64,000 bases of DNA from Pseudomonas reinekei (GTDB lineage Bacteria; Pseudomonadota; Gammaproteobacteria; Pseudomonadales; Pseudomonadaceae): assembly GCF_001945365.1 (NCBI RefSeq), contig NZ_MSTQ01000007.1, positions 1 through 64,000 of the forward strand, given 5' to 3'. This document shows positions 38,080 through 48,325 of this stretch, one piece after another (within the stretch, counting starts at the first letter, position 1; each line of letters opens with the position of its first letter). Position numbers and translations under genes: made by a program. The notes beneath the pieces are model-generated. The model saw only the letters and a program-made list of their open reading frames with translations. It searched no databases and was not told the DNA's origin.

Positions 38080-38868
38080 CTACACCCCTCGACGGGGCAG
38101 AACAAAACTCAGCAGAAACAGTGCGGCGGCCGTCACAACAATCGACGGGCCGGCCGGGGTGTCCTTAAACCAGGACAGCGCCAGCCCGCCACACACGGCG
38201 AGTATGCCCAGCAGGCTCGCGCCCAGTGCCATCTGTTCCGGTGAACGGGCGTGACGTTGTGCCGCAGCCGCCGGAATGATCAGCAACGAAGTAATCAGCA
38301 ATACGCCGACGATTTTCATCGCCACGGCAATCACCACGGCGATCAGCAACATCAGCGCCATGCGCAAGCCCGCCACGGGCAGACCTTCGACCCTGGCCAG
38401 TTCCTCATGCACCGTGATCGCCAGTAATGGCCGCCACAAGACGACCAGCAAGGCCAGCACGGCCGCACTGCCACCGAGAATCCAGGCCAGATCGGTCGGG
38501 CTGATCGCCAGCAAGTCGCCGAACAGATAGGCCATCAGGTCGATCCGCACTTCGTGCATGAAGCTTAGTACCACCAGACCCAGAGAGAGGGTGCTGGGTG
38601 CGAGAATTCCCAAAAGTGTGTCGGACGCCAGCGGCTGGCGCTGTTGCAATGTCACCAGCAACACCGCCAACAGCAAGCAGCCTACGGTCACCGCAACGGT
38701 CGGGCTGACATCCAGCAGGAAACCCAACGCCACCCCCAGCAACGCCGCGTGGGACAGGGTGTCGCCGAAATAAGCCATGCGCCGCCAGACCACGAAAGAC
38801 CCCAACGGGCCCGCGACGACTGCCAGAGCCAGGCCTGCAAGCAGGGCGTAGAGCAGAAAATCAGCCAT
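38080..38868 (-). CDS. znuB: Zinc ABC transporter permease ZnuB
   Basis: A 262-residue membrane protein of the ABC-3 family with about seven to eight helices, starting [20 protein letters not shown]. The family block [18 protein letters not shown] is present. The ATG at 38868 lies 8 bases inside the znuC end and fits the family; the longer frame to 39021 is rejected. It forms the high-affinity zinc importer with ZnuC and ZnuA. Confidence 0.95.
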   Translation of the reverse strand: MADFLLYALLAGLALAVVAGPLGSFVVWRRMAYFGDTLSHAALLGVALGFLLDVSPTVAVTVGCLLLAVLLVTLQQRQPLASDTLLGILAPSTLSLGLVVLSFMHEVRIDLMAYLFGDLLAISPTDLAWILGGSAAVLALLVVLWRPLLAITVHEELARVEGLPVAGLRMALMLLIAVVIAVAMKIVGVLLITSLLIIPAAAAQRHARSPEQMALGASLLGILAVCGGLALSWFKDTPAGPSIVVTAAALFLLSFVLPRRGV

Positions 38869-39646
38869 GCTTGCAGCTATCTCCGTGAACATGGTTATGG
38901 CCCGACGCGGGCGCCTTGACCACCGAGCCATGCAGATCGTGGGCGTGGTCGTGGTGGTGGTGATAAATCGCCAGGCTCTGTGCGTTTTTTCCGAAAAGCT
39001 CGACGAAGGCTGGATCGCCACTGACTTGTTCAGGGTGGCCTGAGCAGCAGACGTGGCGATTGAGGCACACCACCTGGTCGGTGGTGCTCATCACCAGATG
39101 CAGGTCGTGGGAGACCATCAACACACCGCAGCCGTGGCGGTCACGCAGCCGGGTGATCAGGCTGTAGAGCTCAGCCTGGCCGGCTACATCGACGCCTTGC
39201 ACCGGTTCGTCGAGCACCAGCAATTCCGGCTCGCGCAACAAAGCGCGAGCCAGCAGTACGCGCTGCATTTCACCACCGGAAACACTTTGCACCGGGCTGT
39301 CGATCACCTGTTCGGCGCCAACTTCCTTGAGCGCGGCCAAGGCCATTGCGCGGTCCACGCCTGGCACCAGGCGCAAGAAGCGCAACACTGACAACGGCAG
39401 GGTCGGATCGACATGCAGTTTTTGCGGCATGTAGCCGACTCGCAGTTTCGGCTTGCGCCAGACGCTGCCGCTATCCGGTTTCAACAGACCCAGCACCGCA
39501 CGTACCAGTGTGGTTTTGCCTGCGCCGTTGGGGCCGATCAGGGTGACGATCTGCCCCGGCTCGACGCTCAGCTCGATGTTGTCCAGTACCGGCTGCCCGG
39601 CAAACGTTACGGCAACCTGTTCGAGACGGATCAGCGCGTTGCTCAT
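38861..39646 (-). CDS. znuC: Zinc ABC transporter ATP-binding protein ZnuC
   Basis: A 261-residue ATPase: Walker [14 protein letters not shown], signature [15 protein letters not shown], Walker [13 protein letters not shown]. The C-terminus is His-rich ([14 protein letters not shown]), in keeping with zinc handling. The ATG at 39646 overlaps the zur stop (TGATG), indicating translational coupling. Confidence 0.96.
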   Translation of the reverse strand: MSNALIRLEQVAVTFAGQPVLDNIELSVEPGQIVTLIGPNGAGKTTLVRAVLGLLKPDSGSVWRKPKLRVGYMPQKLHVDPTLPLSVLRFLRLVPGVDRAMALAALKEVGAEQVIDSPVQSVSGGEMQRVLLARALLREPELLVLDEPVQGVDVAGQAELYSLITRLRDRHGCGVLMVSHDLHLVMSTTDQVVCLNRHVCCSGHPEQVSGDPAFVELFGKNAQSLAIYHHHHDHAHDLHGSVVKAPASGHNHVHGDSCKHG

Positions 39647-40128
39647 CAAGCCCCCTGGCAACCCGAGCAGAGACCGATCACTTCGACGGTCTGGCCTTCA
39701 ACGACAAACCCGACATCCTGGGCGCTGGCGATAATCGCGTCGCTGATTGATTTCTGTTCGAGCTCAATGGCGGCGTGGCATTCCCGGCAAATCAGGAACT
39801 GGCCCTGATGAGCGTGCTCCGGGTGATTGCAACCGATGAAGGCGTTGAGGGAAGAGATGCGGTGCACCAAGCCGTTTTCCAGCAGGAAATCCAGCGCGCG
39901 GTACACGGTGGGCGGCGCAGCACGGCGACCGTCCTGCTCGCTGAGCACCGCGAGAATGTCGTAGGCGCCCAATGGCTTGTGGCTTTGCCACACCAGCTCC
40001 AGCACCCGCCGGCGCAACGCGGTCAGGCGCAAACCCTGACGTGCGCACAAGGCATCGGCCTCCGACAGAGCGCTGTGCACGCAATGAGAGTGGTCGTGGG
40101 GACGGCTGGCAATCGGTGTTTTAGGCAT
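39646..40128 (-). CDS. zur: Zinc uptake regulator Zur (Fur family)
   Basis: A 160-residue Fur-family repressor with an N-terminal winged helix ([20 protein letters not shown]) and structural zinc cysteines CRECH and CSGCQ. The N-terminus has several His (HDHSHCVHS). It heads zur-znuC-znuB and probably represses that operon and the divergent znuA when zinc is sufficient. Confidence 0.95.
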   Translation of the reverse strand: MPKTPIASRPHDHSHCVHSALSEADALCARQGLRLTALRRRVLELVWQSHKPLGAYDILAVLSEQDGRRAAPPTVYRALDFLLENGLVHRISSLNAFIGCNHPEHAHQGQFLICRECHAAIELEQKSISDAIIASAQDVGFVVEGQTVEVIGLCSGCQGA

Positions 40129-40150
40129 GAGCGGCGACGAGTTTTGTGAG

Positions 40151-40170
40151 AGACGTTATTATGTTACCCG
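40151..40170. promoter_or_regulatory. Probable Zur box between zur and znuA
   Basis: AGACGTTATTATGTTACCCG contains GTTAT-TA-TGTTAC, close to the Zur core GTTATANNATAAC. It lies in the 58-base gap shared by the two divergent promoters. The right half is imperfect, so this is a moderate match. Confidence 0.5.
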
Positions 40171-40194
40171 TTCTCGCCTCTTCGAGTGGTCATC

Positions 40195-41115
40195 GTGTCC
40201 CGACTTTTTTCTATCTTCGTCGCATTTATCGCAAGTTTTCTGCTGATCGGTTCAGCGCAAGCCGAGGTCAAAGTCCTCACCAGTATCAAGCCGCTGCAAC
40301 TGATCGCCGCCGCCGTGCAGGACGGCGTGGCGATTCCGGAGGTTTTGCTGCCGCCAGGTGCTTCGCCGCATAACTACGCCTTGCGCCCTTCCGACGTACG
40401 GAAGGTGCAGTCGGTCGATCTGCTGTACTGGATCGGTCCGGATATGGAAGGGTTTCTGCCGCGGGTGCTCAAGGGGCGTACGTTGCCCAGCGTTGCCGTT
40501 CAGGATTTGCCGGGATTGAAGTTGCGTCACTTCGCCGAAGATAACCACTCCCACGCCGAAGAAGCCGACGATCATGACCACGATCATCGCCCGGGTAGCC
40601 TCGACGCGCATTTGTGGCTGTCACCGGTCAACGCCCGGGTTATCGCCACGAAAATGGCCACCGACCTCAGCGCCGCCGATCCCGCCAACGCAGCGCGCTA
40701 CCAGAGCAACCTCAAGGCGTTCGATGAGCGTCTGGATGCACTCGACGCTCGCCTGAAAAAACGCCTGACAGGCATTGAAGGCAAACCTTACTTCGTGTTC
40801 CACGAGGCTTTTGACTACTTCGAGGACGCTTACGGCCTCAAGCATGCGGGCGTATTCAGCGTCGCGGCGGAAGTACAACCTGGCGCCCAGCACGTAGCGG
40901 CGATGCGTGCGCGGTTGCAGGAAGTCGGCAAGACCTGCGTGTTCAGCGAACCGCCACTGCGCCCGCGCCTGGCGGAAACCCTGGTGGCGGGCCTGCCGGT
41001 GAAACTGGCGGAGCTGGATGCGTTGGGCGGGTACACCGCAGCGACTGCTCAGGGGTATGAGCAGGTGCTGGAGAAATTGGGGAATGATTTGGCAGGGTGC
41101 CTGGAGTCGCTTTAA
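40195..41115 (+). CDS. znuA: Zinc ABC transporter periplasmic binding protein ZnuA
   Basis: About 306 residues from a GTG start at 40195 (an alternative GTG lies at 40186). A signal peptide ends in GSAQA. The His/Asp-rich loop EDNHSHAEEADDHDHDHRPG near residue 120 is the feature that separates ZnuA from manganese-binding relatives. Zinc ligand segments include SPHNYALRPS and DAHLWLSP. It is divergent from zur. Confidence 0.94.
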   Translation: MSRLFSIFVAFIASFLLIGSAQAEVKVLTSIKPLQLIAAAVQDGVAIPEVLLPPGASPHNYALRPSDVRKVQSVDLLYWIGPDMEGFLPRVLKGRTLPSVAVQDLPGLKLRHFAEDNHSHAEEADDHDHDHRPGSLDAHLWLSPVNARVIATKMATDLSAADPANAARYQSNLKAFDERLDALDARLKKRLTGIEGKPYFVFHEAFDYFEDAYGLKHAGVFSVAAEVQPGAQHVAAMRARLQEVGKTCVFSEPPLRPRLAETLVAGLPVKLAELDALGGYTAATAQGYEQVLEKLGNDLAGCLESL

Positions 41116-41131
41116 TCAATGCAATGACCCC

Positions 41132-41159
41132 GTGGCGAGGGAGCTGGCTCCCTCGCCAC
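41132..41159. repeat. REP palindrome after znuA
   Basis: GTGGCGAGGGAGC-TG-GCTCCCTCGCCAC is a perfect 13-bp inverted repeat, identical in its arms to the copy at 5186-5213. It lies between convergent znuA and thrB. Confidence 0.88.
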
Positions 41160-41162
41160 AAC

Positions 41163-42116
41163 TTAAAGGGCGAACGGCAACGATATGCTGACTTTCTGCC
41201 GCTGAGCCAGGCGCAACTGGAACGCCATCGGATCGTGGATCAACACGTCCTGACCGGCAAAAGACTCGGCCGCGATCAAACGCGACAGCCAGAACCGCAC
41301 GCACGCCACCCGCAACAGGGTCGGCCACAACTCGGCCTCAGCGGCGGTAAACGGACGTAGCGCCGCATAAGCGCCCAACAAGGCCCGCGCTCTCGCTCCG
41401 TCGATCAAACCGTCGTCATCGGAACACCAGTCGTTCAAGGCAATGGCCACGTCGTAGAGCATCGGGCCCGAACAGGCGTTATAGAAATCGATCAGCCCGG
41501 TCAGGTGCGTGCCTTCGAACATCGCGTTATCGCGGAACAAGTCCGCGTGGATGTTGGCGCGAGGCAGCGCCAGAATTTTCTCTTTCTGCTGGGTGATTTC
41601 TTCCAGCGCCCGCTGCAACAACGCCTTCTGCTCGGCATTCACGTGCGACAGGAACTGCGTGCCCTCCTCCAGCATCCAGTCCAGGCCACGATCGGTCTTG
41701 CGCTTGATCATGTTTCCCGCCTGGGTGGCCAGGTGCAGGTGCGCGAGCAACTCGCCCACTTGCGCGCAATGCTGCGCGTTGGCCTGCTTGATGTGCTTGC
41801 CGGCCAGGCGCGGTTGCAACAGCGCAGGCTTGCCGGCCAGTTCGCGCAACGCCACGCCGTCGGTGGTTCGGATCGCATAAGGCACCGGCAGGTCGGCCTC
41901 ATGCAATACGTCGAGCAACTCGATGAAGAACGGCATCTCCTGGACCGGGCCGCGCTCGATCAGGGTCAGGACGAATTCACCTTGCTCGAGGCTGATGAAG
42001 AAATTGGTGTTTTCGCTACCGGCGGCAATCCCCTGGAAATCAAGCAGGCGGCCGAGGCCATAAGGGGCGAGAAAAGCTTCCAGCTCGGGCCGAGCCAGGG
42101 GGGTGAACACAGACAT
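41163..42116 (-). CDS. thrB: Homoserine kinase (ThrB, APH-fold type)
   Basis: A 317-residue kinase of the aminoglycoside phosphotransferase fold that phosphorylates homoserine in threonine synthesis. It starts MSVFTPLARPELEAFLAPYG. The catalytic loop is LPRANIHADLFRDNAMF (Brenner-type HxD-x4-N), and LTGLIDFYNACSG carries the metal-binding Asp. This is the non-GHMP ThrB found in pseudomonads. Confidence 0.94.
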   Translation of the reverse strand: MSVFTPLARPELEAFLAPYGLGRLLDFQGIAAGSENTNFFISLEQGEFVLTLIERGPVQEMPFFIELLDVLHEADLPVPYAIRTTDGVALRELAGKPALLQPRLAGKHIKQANAQHCAQVGELLAHLHLATQAGNMIKRKTDRGLDWMLEEGTQFLSHVNAEQKALLQRALEEITQQKEKILALPRANIHADLFRDNAMFEGTHLTGLIDFYNACSGPMLYDVAIALNDWCSDDDGLIDGARARALLGAYAALRPFTAAEAELWPTLLRVACVRFWLSRLIAAESFAGQDVLIHDPMAFQLRLAQRQKVSISLPFAL

Positions 42117-42176
42117 GTTTAAGCTGCCAGTACGGGCGCTGCTGTTGAGCCAACGCCGATTGAATTTAAGAAACCA

Positions 42177-42464
42177 TTACCACTCGAAAATCTTCCATGA
42201 CGGAATCAGCATATCCGGCTGATCCGAGCGAATAAAGTTGCCTTCCGAACCATCAGCTCGCACCAGGAAGTATGGCTTGCCTCCTTTCGGGGTGACCTTG
42301 ATGGCATACAGGAAACCATTCTGGCGGTACTCCTGAATGGTTTTATCGCCCTCCGTGCGAATGGTGACATCCGGATCTGCCGAAGGCGCATCGTCCGCCG
42401 CCATCACGGCCAATGGTGCGATTGCAAACAAGCCAGCCAGCAACAGGCGATTTAGTGTGCGCAT
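42177..42464 (-). CDS. DUF2782 domain-containing periplasmic protein
   Basis: A 95-residue protein with signal peptide MRTLNRLLLAGLFAIAPLAV ending near AMA and a short basic/acidic mature part (VTIRTEGDKTIQEYRQNGFL, IKVTPKGGKPYFLVRADG) matching DUF2782. The function is unknown. It lies between thrB and polA, its usual place in Pseudomonas. Confidence 0.88.
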   Translation of the reverse strand: MRTLNRLLLAGLFAIAPLAVMAADDAPSADPDVTIRTEGDKTIQEYRQNGFLYAIKVTPKGGKPYFLVRADGSEGNFIRSDQPDMLIPSWKIFEW

Positions 42465-42538
42465 GATAACCTTGTCCCTTTGTCGTCAACGGTCCCGCTA
42501 TTCTAGCGCCGGACCCGCCGAAAAGGTTGATCCTGCTC

Positions 42539-45343
42539 ATGAGCCAAGCCCCCCTCGTCCTGGTGGACGGTTCTTCTTACCTGTACCGCGCCTTTCACGC
42601 GCTGCCACCGCTGACCACATCCAAAGGCCTGCCGACCGGTGCGGTCAAGGGCGTGTTGAACATGCTCAAGAGTCTGCGCAAGCAGTACCCGGACAGTCCC
42701 TTCGCCGTGGTGTTCGACGCCAAGGGTGGGACTTTTCGCGATGACATGTACGCCGAATACAAGGCCAACCGTCCGAGCATGCCCGATGACATGCGCGTGC
42801 AGATCGAGCCGCTGCACCAGAGCGTAATCGCCCTGGGCTTCCCGCTGTTGTGCGTCGAAGGCGTCGAGGCCGATGACGTGATCGGCACCCTGGCCCGCAG
42901 CAGCGCTGCGGCTGACCGTCCGGTGATCATCTCCACCGGCGACAAGGACATGGCACAGCTGGTCGATGGCCACATTACCTTGGTCAATACCATGACCGGT
43001 AGCAGCATGGACGTGGAGGGCGTGAAGGAGAAATTCGGCGTCGCTCCCGAGCAGATCATCGATTATCTGGCGCTCATGGGCGATTCGTCCGACAACATCC
43101 CGGGCGTTCCGGGTATCGGTCCGAAGACCGCTTCCGGCCTGCTGGTGGGCGTGAACGGCGGTCTGACCGAGCTCTACGCGCAGCTCGATATTGTGCCGAC
43201 GCTGCCGATCCGCGGTGCCAAGACCCTGCCGGCCAAGCTCGAAGAGCACAAGGACATGGCCTTCCTCTCCTATCAACTGGCAACCATCAAGGTCGACGTG
43301 CCCCTGGACATCGGTCTCGATGACTTGAAGATGGGCGCCGAAGATCCGGACAAACTCTACGAGCTGTACACCGTGCTGGAATTCAAGAGCTGGCTGAACG
43401 ACCTCGATCGCGACGCCAAACGCCTGGAGCTGAGCAGTGCCGCCGAGCCTGCGCCGGCCGCTGATCTGTTCAGCACACCCGAAGCCGAAGCACCGGCCGT
43501 CGCTGTAGAAGCTGCTTACGAAACCATCCTTGATCAGGCGCGCTTCGATGTCTGGCTGGAAAAACTGAACAACGCCAAACTGTTCGCCTTCGACACCGAA
43601 ACCACCGGCATCGACGCTCAACAGGCGCAACTGGTGGGCCTGTCGTTTGCAGTGCAGGCCAACGAAGCGGCCTACATTCCACTGACCCACTCCTACATCG
43701 GTGTACCCGAGCAACTGGATCGCGACACTGTTCTGCGTGCGCTCAAGCCGATTCTCGAAGACCCGAACAAACTCAAGGTCGGCCAGCACGCCAAGTTCGA
43801 CATGAACATCCTCGCCAACTGCGCCATCGGCGGCGATCAAGCGAACGGCATCACGGTGCGTGGCATCGCGTTCGACACCATGCTCGAATCCTACGTGCTC
43901 AACTCCACGGCGACCCGCCATGACATGGACAGCCTGGCGCTGAAGTACCTGGACCACACTACCGTGAGCTTCCAGGACATCGCCGGCAAGGGCGCGAAAC
44001 AGCTGACGTTCGACCAGATTGCCCTGGAACAGGCCGGCCCGTATGCCGCCGAAGACGCCGACATCACTTTGCGCCTGCATCAGGCACTCATCGAAAAGCT
44101 GAACGCGATCCCGAGCCTCGCCCGTGTGCTGACCGACATCGAAATACCTCTGGTGCCGGTGCTGGCGCGCATCGAACGCCAAGGCGCGTTCGTCGACGCC
44201 GCCCTGCTGGGCGTGCAGAGCATCGAATTGGGCGACAAGATGGTTGCGCTGGAGCGCGAAGCCTTCGAGATCGCCGGCGAGGAGTTCAACCTGGGCTCAC
44301 CGAAACAACTGGGCGTGATTCTTTACGAGAAACTCGGCCTGCCGGTGCTGAAGAAGACCGCCAAGGGCCAGCCATCCACTGCTGAAGAAGTGCTGGCCAA
44401 GCTGGCCGAGGATGACTACCGGTTGCCTAAAGTGCTGATGGAATATCGTTCCATGAGCAAGCTGAAAAGCACCTACACCGACCGCTTGCCGGAGCAGATC
44501 AACCCCCGCACCGGGCGGATTCACACGTCGTACCACCAGGCCGTGGCGTCCACCGGTCGTCTGTCTTCCAGCGACCCGAACCTGCAGAACATCCCGGTAC
44601 GTACCGCCGAAGGGCGGCGCATTCGTCAAGCTTTCGTGGCCCCGGCCGGCTACAAATTGCTGGCGGCGGACTATTCGCAGATCGAGTTGCGGATCATGGC
44701 CCACCTTTCCGGGGACGAAGGCCTGATGAACGCCTTCCGCCACAACCTGGACGTTCACACTGCCACGGCCGCCGAGGTTTTCAAGGTCGAATTGACAGAG
44801 GTGACTTCCGATCAGCGTCGCAGCGCCAAGGCGATCAACTTCGGCCTGATCTACGGTATGGGGGCGCAGAAACTCGGTAAAGACATTGGTGTCGATACCA
44901 AGACAGCCAAGGCGTATATCGACACTTACTTCGCCCGCTACCCGGGTGTTCGCCAATACATGGACCGCACCCGCGCGCAGGCGGCGGAGCAAGGGTTTGT
45001 AGAGACTTTCTTCGGGCGACGCTTGTACCTGCCCGAGATCAACTCCAACAAACCGCAAGAACGCGCCGCTGCAGAGCGCACGGCGATCAACGCACCGATG
45101 CAAGGCACGGCGGCAGACATCATCAAGAAAGCCATGGTGGCGGTAGATGAATGGCTGGCTTCGTCTGGCCTCGATGCCAAGGTCATTCTGCAGGTGCACG
45201 ATGAATTGGTTCTTGAGGTGCGTGAAGACTTGGTCAATCAGGTCAGCAATGAGATTCGGGTGCACATGAGTGGCGCTGCGCAGCTCAATGTTCCGCTGCT
45301 GGTGGAAGTTGGGGTAGGCAACAACTGGGATGAGGCTCACTGA
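42539..45343 (+). CDS. polA: DNA polymerase I
   Basis: A 934-residue enzyme with all three activities. The N-terminal 5'-3' exonuclease (about 1-290) includes [12 protein letters not shown] and [18 protein letters not shown]. The 3'-5' proofreading domain (about 325-515) has an intact FAFDTETTG. The polymerase domain shows [16 protein letters not shown] (motif A), the [17 protein letters not shown]-helix and [10 protein letters not shown] (motif C). The ATG at 42539 ([20 protein letters not shown]) fits the family; a TTG at 42527 is the alternative. Confidence 0.97.
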   Translation: MSQAPLVLVDGSSYLYRAFHALPPLTTSKGLPTGAVKGVLNMLKSLRKQYPDSPFAVVFDAKGGTFRDDMYAEYKANRPSMPDDMRVQIEPLHQSVIALGFPLLCVEGVEADDVIGTLARSSAAADRPVIISTGDKDMAQLVDGHITLVNTMTGSSMDVEGVKEKFGVAPEQIIDYLALMGDSSDNIPGVPGIGPKTASGLLVGVNGGLTELYAQLDIVPTLPIRGAKTLPAKLEEHKDMAFLSYQLATIKVDVPLDIGLDDLKMGAEDPDKLYELYTVLEFKSWLNDLDRDAKRLELSSAAEPAPAADLFSTPEAEAPAVAVEAAYETILDQARFDVWLEKLNNAKLFAFDTETTGIDAQQAQLVGLSFAVQANEAAYIPLTHSYIGVPEQLDRDTVLRALKPILEDPNKLKVGQHAKFDMNILANCAIGGDQANGITVRGIAFDTMLESYVLNSTATRHDMDSLALKYLDHTTVSFQDIAGKGAKQLTFDQIALEQAGPYAAEDADITLRLHQALIEKLNAIPSLARVLTDIEIPLVPVLARIERQGAFVDAALLGVQSIELGDKMVALEREAFEIAGEEFNLGSPKQLGVILYEKLGLPVLKKTAKGQPSTAEEVLAKLAEDDYRLPKVLMEYRSMSKLKSTYTDRLPEQINPRTGRIHTSYHQAVASTGRLSSSDPNLQNIPVRTAEGRRIRQAFVAPAGYKLLAADYSQIELRIMAHLSGDEGLMNAFRHNLDVHTATAAEVFKVELTEVTSDQRRSAKAINFGLIYGMGAQKLGKDIGVDTKTAKAYIDTYFARYPGVRQYMDRTRAQAAEQGFVETFFGRRLYLPEINSNKPQERAAAERTAINAPMQGTAADIIKKAMVAVDEWLASSGLDAKVILQVHDELVLEVREDLVNQVSNEIRVHMSGAAQLNVPLLVEVGVGNNWDEAH

Positions 45344-45361
45344 GCCGACTGAAATAGAGCG

Positions 45362-45392
45362 CTTGTGCCGCGACGTAGTGTCGCGGCACAAG
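45362..45392 (+). terminator. Hairpin after polA
   Basis: CTTGTGCCGCGAC-GTAGT-GTCGCGGCACAAG is a perfect 13-bp stem 18 bases after the polA stop. No T-run follows. Confidence 0.65.
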
Positions 45393-45455
45393 GGTCGAAG
45401 GGTGCTTAGTCCAGAAAATGCTTGGGGTTATTCCAAAGGCATTTGAAAAAAATCT

Positions 45456-45483
45456 GAACTAATCTGGAGAAATGCCACTCAGA
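45456..45483 (+). promoter_or_regulatory. AlgU (sigma22)-type promoter of ersA
   Basis: GAACTA (45456-45461), a 17-base spacer and TCAGA (45479-45483) match the AlgU pattern GAACTT-N16/17-TCTGA with one change in each box. A start at about 45490 follows. AlgU dependence of ersA is established in P. aeruginosa. Confidence 0.75.
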
Positions 45484-45489
45484 GATACT

Positions 45490-45621
45490 GAATGGCTGGT
45501 GAAGCCCTTCGATGCTCCTATGTTGTGTTAAGTGTTGGCAGATATCTGGACCCCGCCCTAGCGGTCTAGAACTTGAACCCCGGAACTTCCCCCTCCCCAT
45601 AAGAAGTCCGGGGTTTTTTTT
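45490..45621 (+). ncRNA. ersA: Small regulatory RNA ErsA
   Basis: The polA-engB gap is the known site of ErsA in Pseudomonas and of Spot 42 in enterics. From the predicted start (about 45490) to the end of the T-run is about 132 bases, the published ErsA size. The 3' end is a strong terminator: ACCCCGGA (45577-45584) pairs with TCCGGGGT (45607-45614) around a C-rich loop (CTTCCCCCTCCCC), then TTTTTTT. A small stem GGCT/AGCC lies near the 5' end, and the segment ATGCTCC (45512-45518) is complementary to GGAGCAT at the algC ribosome binding site. In P. aeruginosa ErsA works with Hfq and represses algC. Confidence 0.82.
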
Positions 45622-45666
45622 GCCCGCAGAAAACTGCCTGAGCGCGCCACAGGCAGTTTTAGACGC

Positions 45667-46311
45667 TTACTGAGCCTCGGCCTCGGAGCCCTTGTCCGCC
45701 AGCTCCATCCAGCTTGCCAATACCGTGTAGGCCTCTTCCAGCCCCATGCGTTTCGGTGCCGAGAACAGCTGAATGGTCACCAGATCGCCCCAGCCCTTGC
45801 GGATTTCCGACTGCACTTTGAGCAGCGTGTTCTTCGCAGCCCCGTAGGTCAGCTTGTCAGCCTTGGTCAGCAAAATGTGCATCGGCATGCCAGCGGCGAC
45901 GGCCCAATCAAGCATCAACAAATCGAAGTCGGTCATTGGATGACGGATGTCCATCATCAAAATCAGCCCCTTCAAACTCTCGCGACCACCCAGGTAGGCT
46001 TCGAGGTGACGCTGCCAGTGTTGCTTGAGCGGGATCGGTACTTTTGCATAACCGTAGCCCGGCAGGTCGACCAGACGGCGTTCATCGTCTAGCTTGAAGA
46101 AGTTCAACAGCTGCGTGCGCCCCGGGGTTTTCGAGGTGCGCGCCAGACTGGCGTGGGTCAGGGTGTTAAGCGCACTCGACTTGCCGGCGTTGGAACGCCC
46201 GGCGAAGGCGACTTCAAAGCCTTCGTCATCCGGACATTGGTCGACTTTGGCGGCGCTGAGCATGAAGGTGGACTGTTGGCACAGACCGAGGATGGGATTC
46301 TTGAGTTGCAT
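45667..46311 (-). CDS. engB: Ribosome biogenesis GTPase EngB (YsxC/YihA)
   Basis: A 214-residue TRAFAC GTPase for large-subunit assembly. G1 is GRSNAGKSS (38-46), G2/switch I includes [15 protein letters not shown]3 is [10 protein letters not shown] and G4 is LTKADKL. The ATG at 46311 ([17 protein letters not shown]) fits the family start; the longer frame to 46437 does not. Convergent with polA/ersA. Confidence 0.95.
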   Translation of the reverse strand: MQLKNPILGLCQQSTFMLSAAKVDQCPDDEGFEVAFAGRSNAGKSSALNTLTHASLARTSKTPGRTQLLNFFKLDDERRLVDLPGYGYAKVPIPLKQHWQRHLEAYLGGRESLKGLILMMDIRHPMTDFDLLMLDWAVAAGMPMHILLTKADKLTYGAAKNTLLKVQSEIRKGWGDLVTIQLFSAPKRMGLEEAYTVLASWMELADKGSEAEAQ

Positions 46312-46502
46312 GGGATTTCCGATGTGGGCGGCGCCAGGAATGGGTCCGGCAAGCAGTGTCGCTTCCGTTTCAGTGACGCCAGTATATAATGCCGCAGATT
46401 TTGTGTGCGCTTTGTCCCAATGCTGGATGAAGTTCACGGGAGCGATAGACCTTGATTGCGCATTAGAACGCAGAACGCTCTCAACCCTGAAAAGGTCGTT
46501 TT

Positions 46503-46793
46503 ATGACGAAATGGCTGCTAGCTGCCGGTGTCCTGATACCGCTTTACAGCGCTCAGGCTACACAGGATCCGGAAGCTGTGTACAACCGTGTTTGTGGTGC
46601 CTGTCATTCCGGCCAACTCCCCATGGCGCCCCGCAAGGGCGATCAGGAGGCTTGGACGCCGAGGTTGGCGAAAGGCATGGAGACGCTGGTGCAACACGTG
46701 ACCCAGGGTTTCAAGGCGATGCCGCCGCGTGGTTTGTGCATGGACTGCAGTGCCGAGGATTACCAAGCCATCATCCAGTGGATGAGCGAGTAA
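46503..46793 (+). CDS. Cytochrome c5 family protein
   Basis: A 96-residue periplasmic monoheme cytochrome. The signal peptide ends near QAT, the heme motif is C31-GA-C34-H35 (VCGACHSG), the probable axial Met is M73 in FKAMPPRG, and a c5-type extra cysteine pair is C79/C82 (GLCMDC). It probably carries electrons with the c4 cytochrome encoded 46 bases downstream. Confidence 0.92.
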   Translation: MTKWLLAAGVLIPLYSAQATQDPEAVYNRVCGACHSGQLPMAPRKGDQEAWTPRLAKGMETLVQHVTQGFKAMPPRGLCMDCSAEDYQAIIQWMSE

Positions 46794-46839
46794 ACCCGGT
46801 CCATAACTCTTTAACCCTTAGCCGTAGTTGGATTAGCTG

Positions 46840-47469
46840 ATGAACAAATTGATCGTGAGTCTGCTGTTGACCGTGGGGATCTCCGGCGTTGCCTATGCCG
46901 CAGGTGAGCCGGTAAAACCTGGTGATGCCGCCGCAGGCCAGGCAAAGGCTGCCGTCTGCGGCGCCTGCCATGGTCCGGATGGCAACAGCATGGCGCCAAA
47001 CTTTCCAAAACTGGCAGGCCAGGGTGAACGCTACCTGACCAAGCAGTTACACGACATCAAGTCGGGCAAGCGCACCGTTCTGGAAATGACCGGTCTGCTG
47101 ACCAACCTGAGCGATCAGGACATGGCAGACATCGCAGCTTACTTCGCCAGCCAGAAAGGCAGCGTCGGCGCCGCCGACCCGAAAATCGTGGCACGCGGTG
47201 AAGCACTGTTCCGCGGCGGCGACCTGGCCAAGGGCCTGCCCTCCTGCACCGGCTGCCATTCGCCAAATGGCGCTGGCAACGCAGCCGCCGGCTTCCCGCA
47301 CCTGGGGGGCCAGCACGCTCAATACATCGCCAAGCAACTGACCGATTTCCGCAAGGAAGAAGGTGGCCGCACCAATGATGGCGATGCGATGACCATGCGG
47401 ACCATCGCCAAGCGACTGAGCGACGAAGACATCGCCGCAGTGTCCAGCTACATTCAGGGCCTTCACTAA
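46840..47469 (+). CDS. cc4: Diheme cytochrome c4
   Basis: A 209-residue periplasmic protein with two homologous class I cytochrome domains. Signal peptide MNKLIVSLLLTVGISGVAYA; heme sites C40-GA-C43-H44 and C136-TG-C139-H140. Likely Met ligands lie in MTGLL and MTMRTIA. Cytochrome c4 donates electrons to terminal oxidases, including cbb3 types. The gene order c5-cc4-dsbA is the usual Pseudomonas one. Confidence 0.95.
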   Translation: MNKLIVSLLLTVGISGVAYAAGEPVKPGDAAAGQAKAAVCGACHGPDGNSMAPNFPKLAGQGERYLTKQLHDIKSGKRTVLEMTGLLTNLSDQDMADIAAYFASQKGSVGAADPKIVARGEALFRGGDLAKGLPSCTGCHSPNGAGNAAAGFPHLGGQHAQYIAKQLTDFRKEEGGRTNDGDAMTMRTIAKRLSDEDIAAVSSYIQGLH

Positions 47470-47546
47470 GACCGGCGGATCGAGCGTTGCGCAAGGCATT
47501 CATCGCTTGCAACGTTAACGCTCGATTAATCCGTCGCAGCAAGTAT

Positions 47547-47576
47547 AAAAAGGGTGGCTTTGGCCGCCCTTTTTTG
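47547..47576 (+). terminator. Terminator after cc4
   Basis: AAAAGGGTGGC-TTT-GGCCGCCCTTTTTT forms a hairpin with one wobble pair and a T-run. A longer imperfect inverted repeat lies just upstream at about 47472-47538. Confidence 0.85.
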
Positions 47577-47669
47577 TGGCCGCTGCCGTTACACTACAGA
47601 ACTCAGGCCCGCCAGAATCTGTCTGAAGACAGGTCGCGCGAGGCGATAAAATTTGTCCAGGAGTAAAGC

Positions 47670-48311
47670 ATGCGTAATCTGATCATCAGCGCCGCACTTG
47701 TCGCTGCCAGCCTGTTCGGCATGACTGCCCAGGCCGCCGAAGCCCCAGCCGCCCCTTACGTCGAACTGAGCAATCCGGTTCCGGTAGCCGTGCCTGGCAA
47801 GATCGAAGTGGTGGAGCTGTTCTGGTACGGCTGCCCACACTGCTACGCGTTCGAGCCGGTGATCAATCCCTGGGTCGAGAAGCTGCCTTCCGACGTGAAC
47901 TTCGTTCGCATTCCTGCCATGTTCGGCGGTCCTTGGGACGCACACGGCCAGATGTTCCTGACCCTCGAAGCCATGGGCGTCGAGCACAAGGTGCACGCCG
48001 CGGTGTTCGAAGCCATTCAGAAAGAACACAAGAAGCTGACCGACAAGAACGACATGGCGGACTTCCTGGCCACCCAGGGCGTCGACAAGGACAAGTTCCT
48101 CGCTACCTTTGACTCCTTCGCCATCAAGGGCCAGATCAACAAAGCCAAAGAGCTTGCAAAGAAATATGAAATCTCTGGTGTGCCAACCATGATCGTCAAC
48201 GGTAAGTATCGCTTTGACGTGGGTTCTGCCGGCGGCGCCGAGCAAGCCTTGCAACTGGCCGATAAACTGGTCGATCAAGAGCGAGCGGCTAACAAGGCTG
48301 CCGCCAACTAA
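47670..48311 (+). CDS. dsbA: Thiol:disulfide interchange protein DsbA
   Basis: A 213-residue periplasmic oxidase that forms disulfide bonds in exported proteins. Signal peptide ends near AQAA; the thioredoxin-fold active site is C55-PH-C58 (WYGCPHCYAF), and the cis-Pro loop is SGVPTMIVNG. An AGGAG site precedes the ATG. It is needed for maturation of many envelope proteins and virulence factors in related species. Confidence 0.96.
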   Translation: MRNLIISAALVAASLFGMTAQAAEAPAAPYVELSNPVPVAVPGKIEVVELFWYGCPHCYAFEPVINPWVEKLPSDVNFVRIPAMFGGPWDAHGQMFLTLEAMGVEHKVHAAVFEAIQKEHKKLTDKNDMADFLATQGVDKDKFLATFDSFAIKGQINKAKELAKKYEISGVPTMIVNGKYRFDVGSAGGAEQALQLADKLVDQERAANKAAAN

Positions 48312-48325
48312 GGGCAGCACCTGCC

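Noticed and set aside
42503..44182. A 559-codon minus-strand frame over the 5' part of polA
   Set aside because: It is the mirror of strong codon bias in polA, with no ribosome binding site or recognisable motif.
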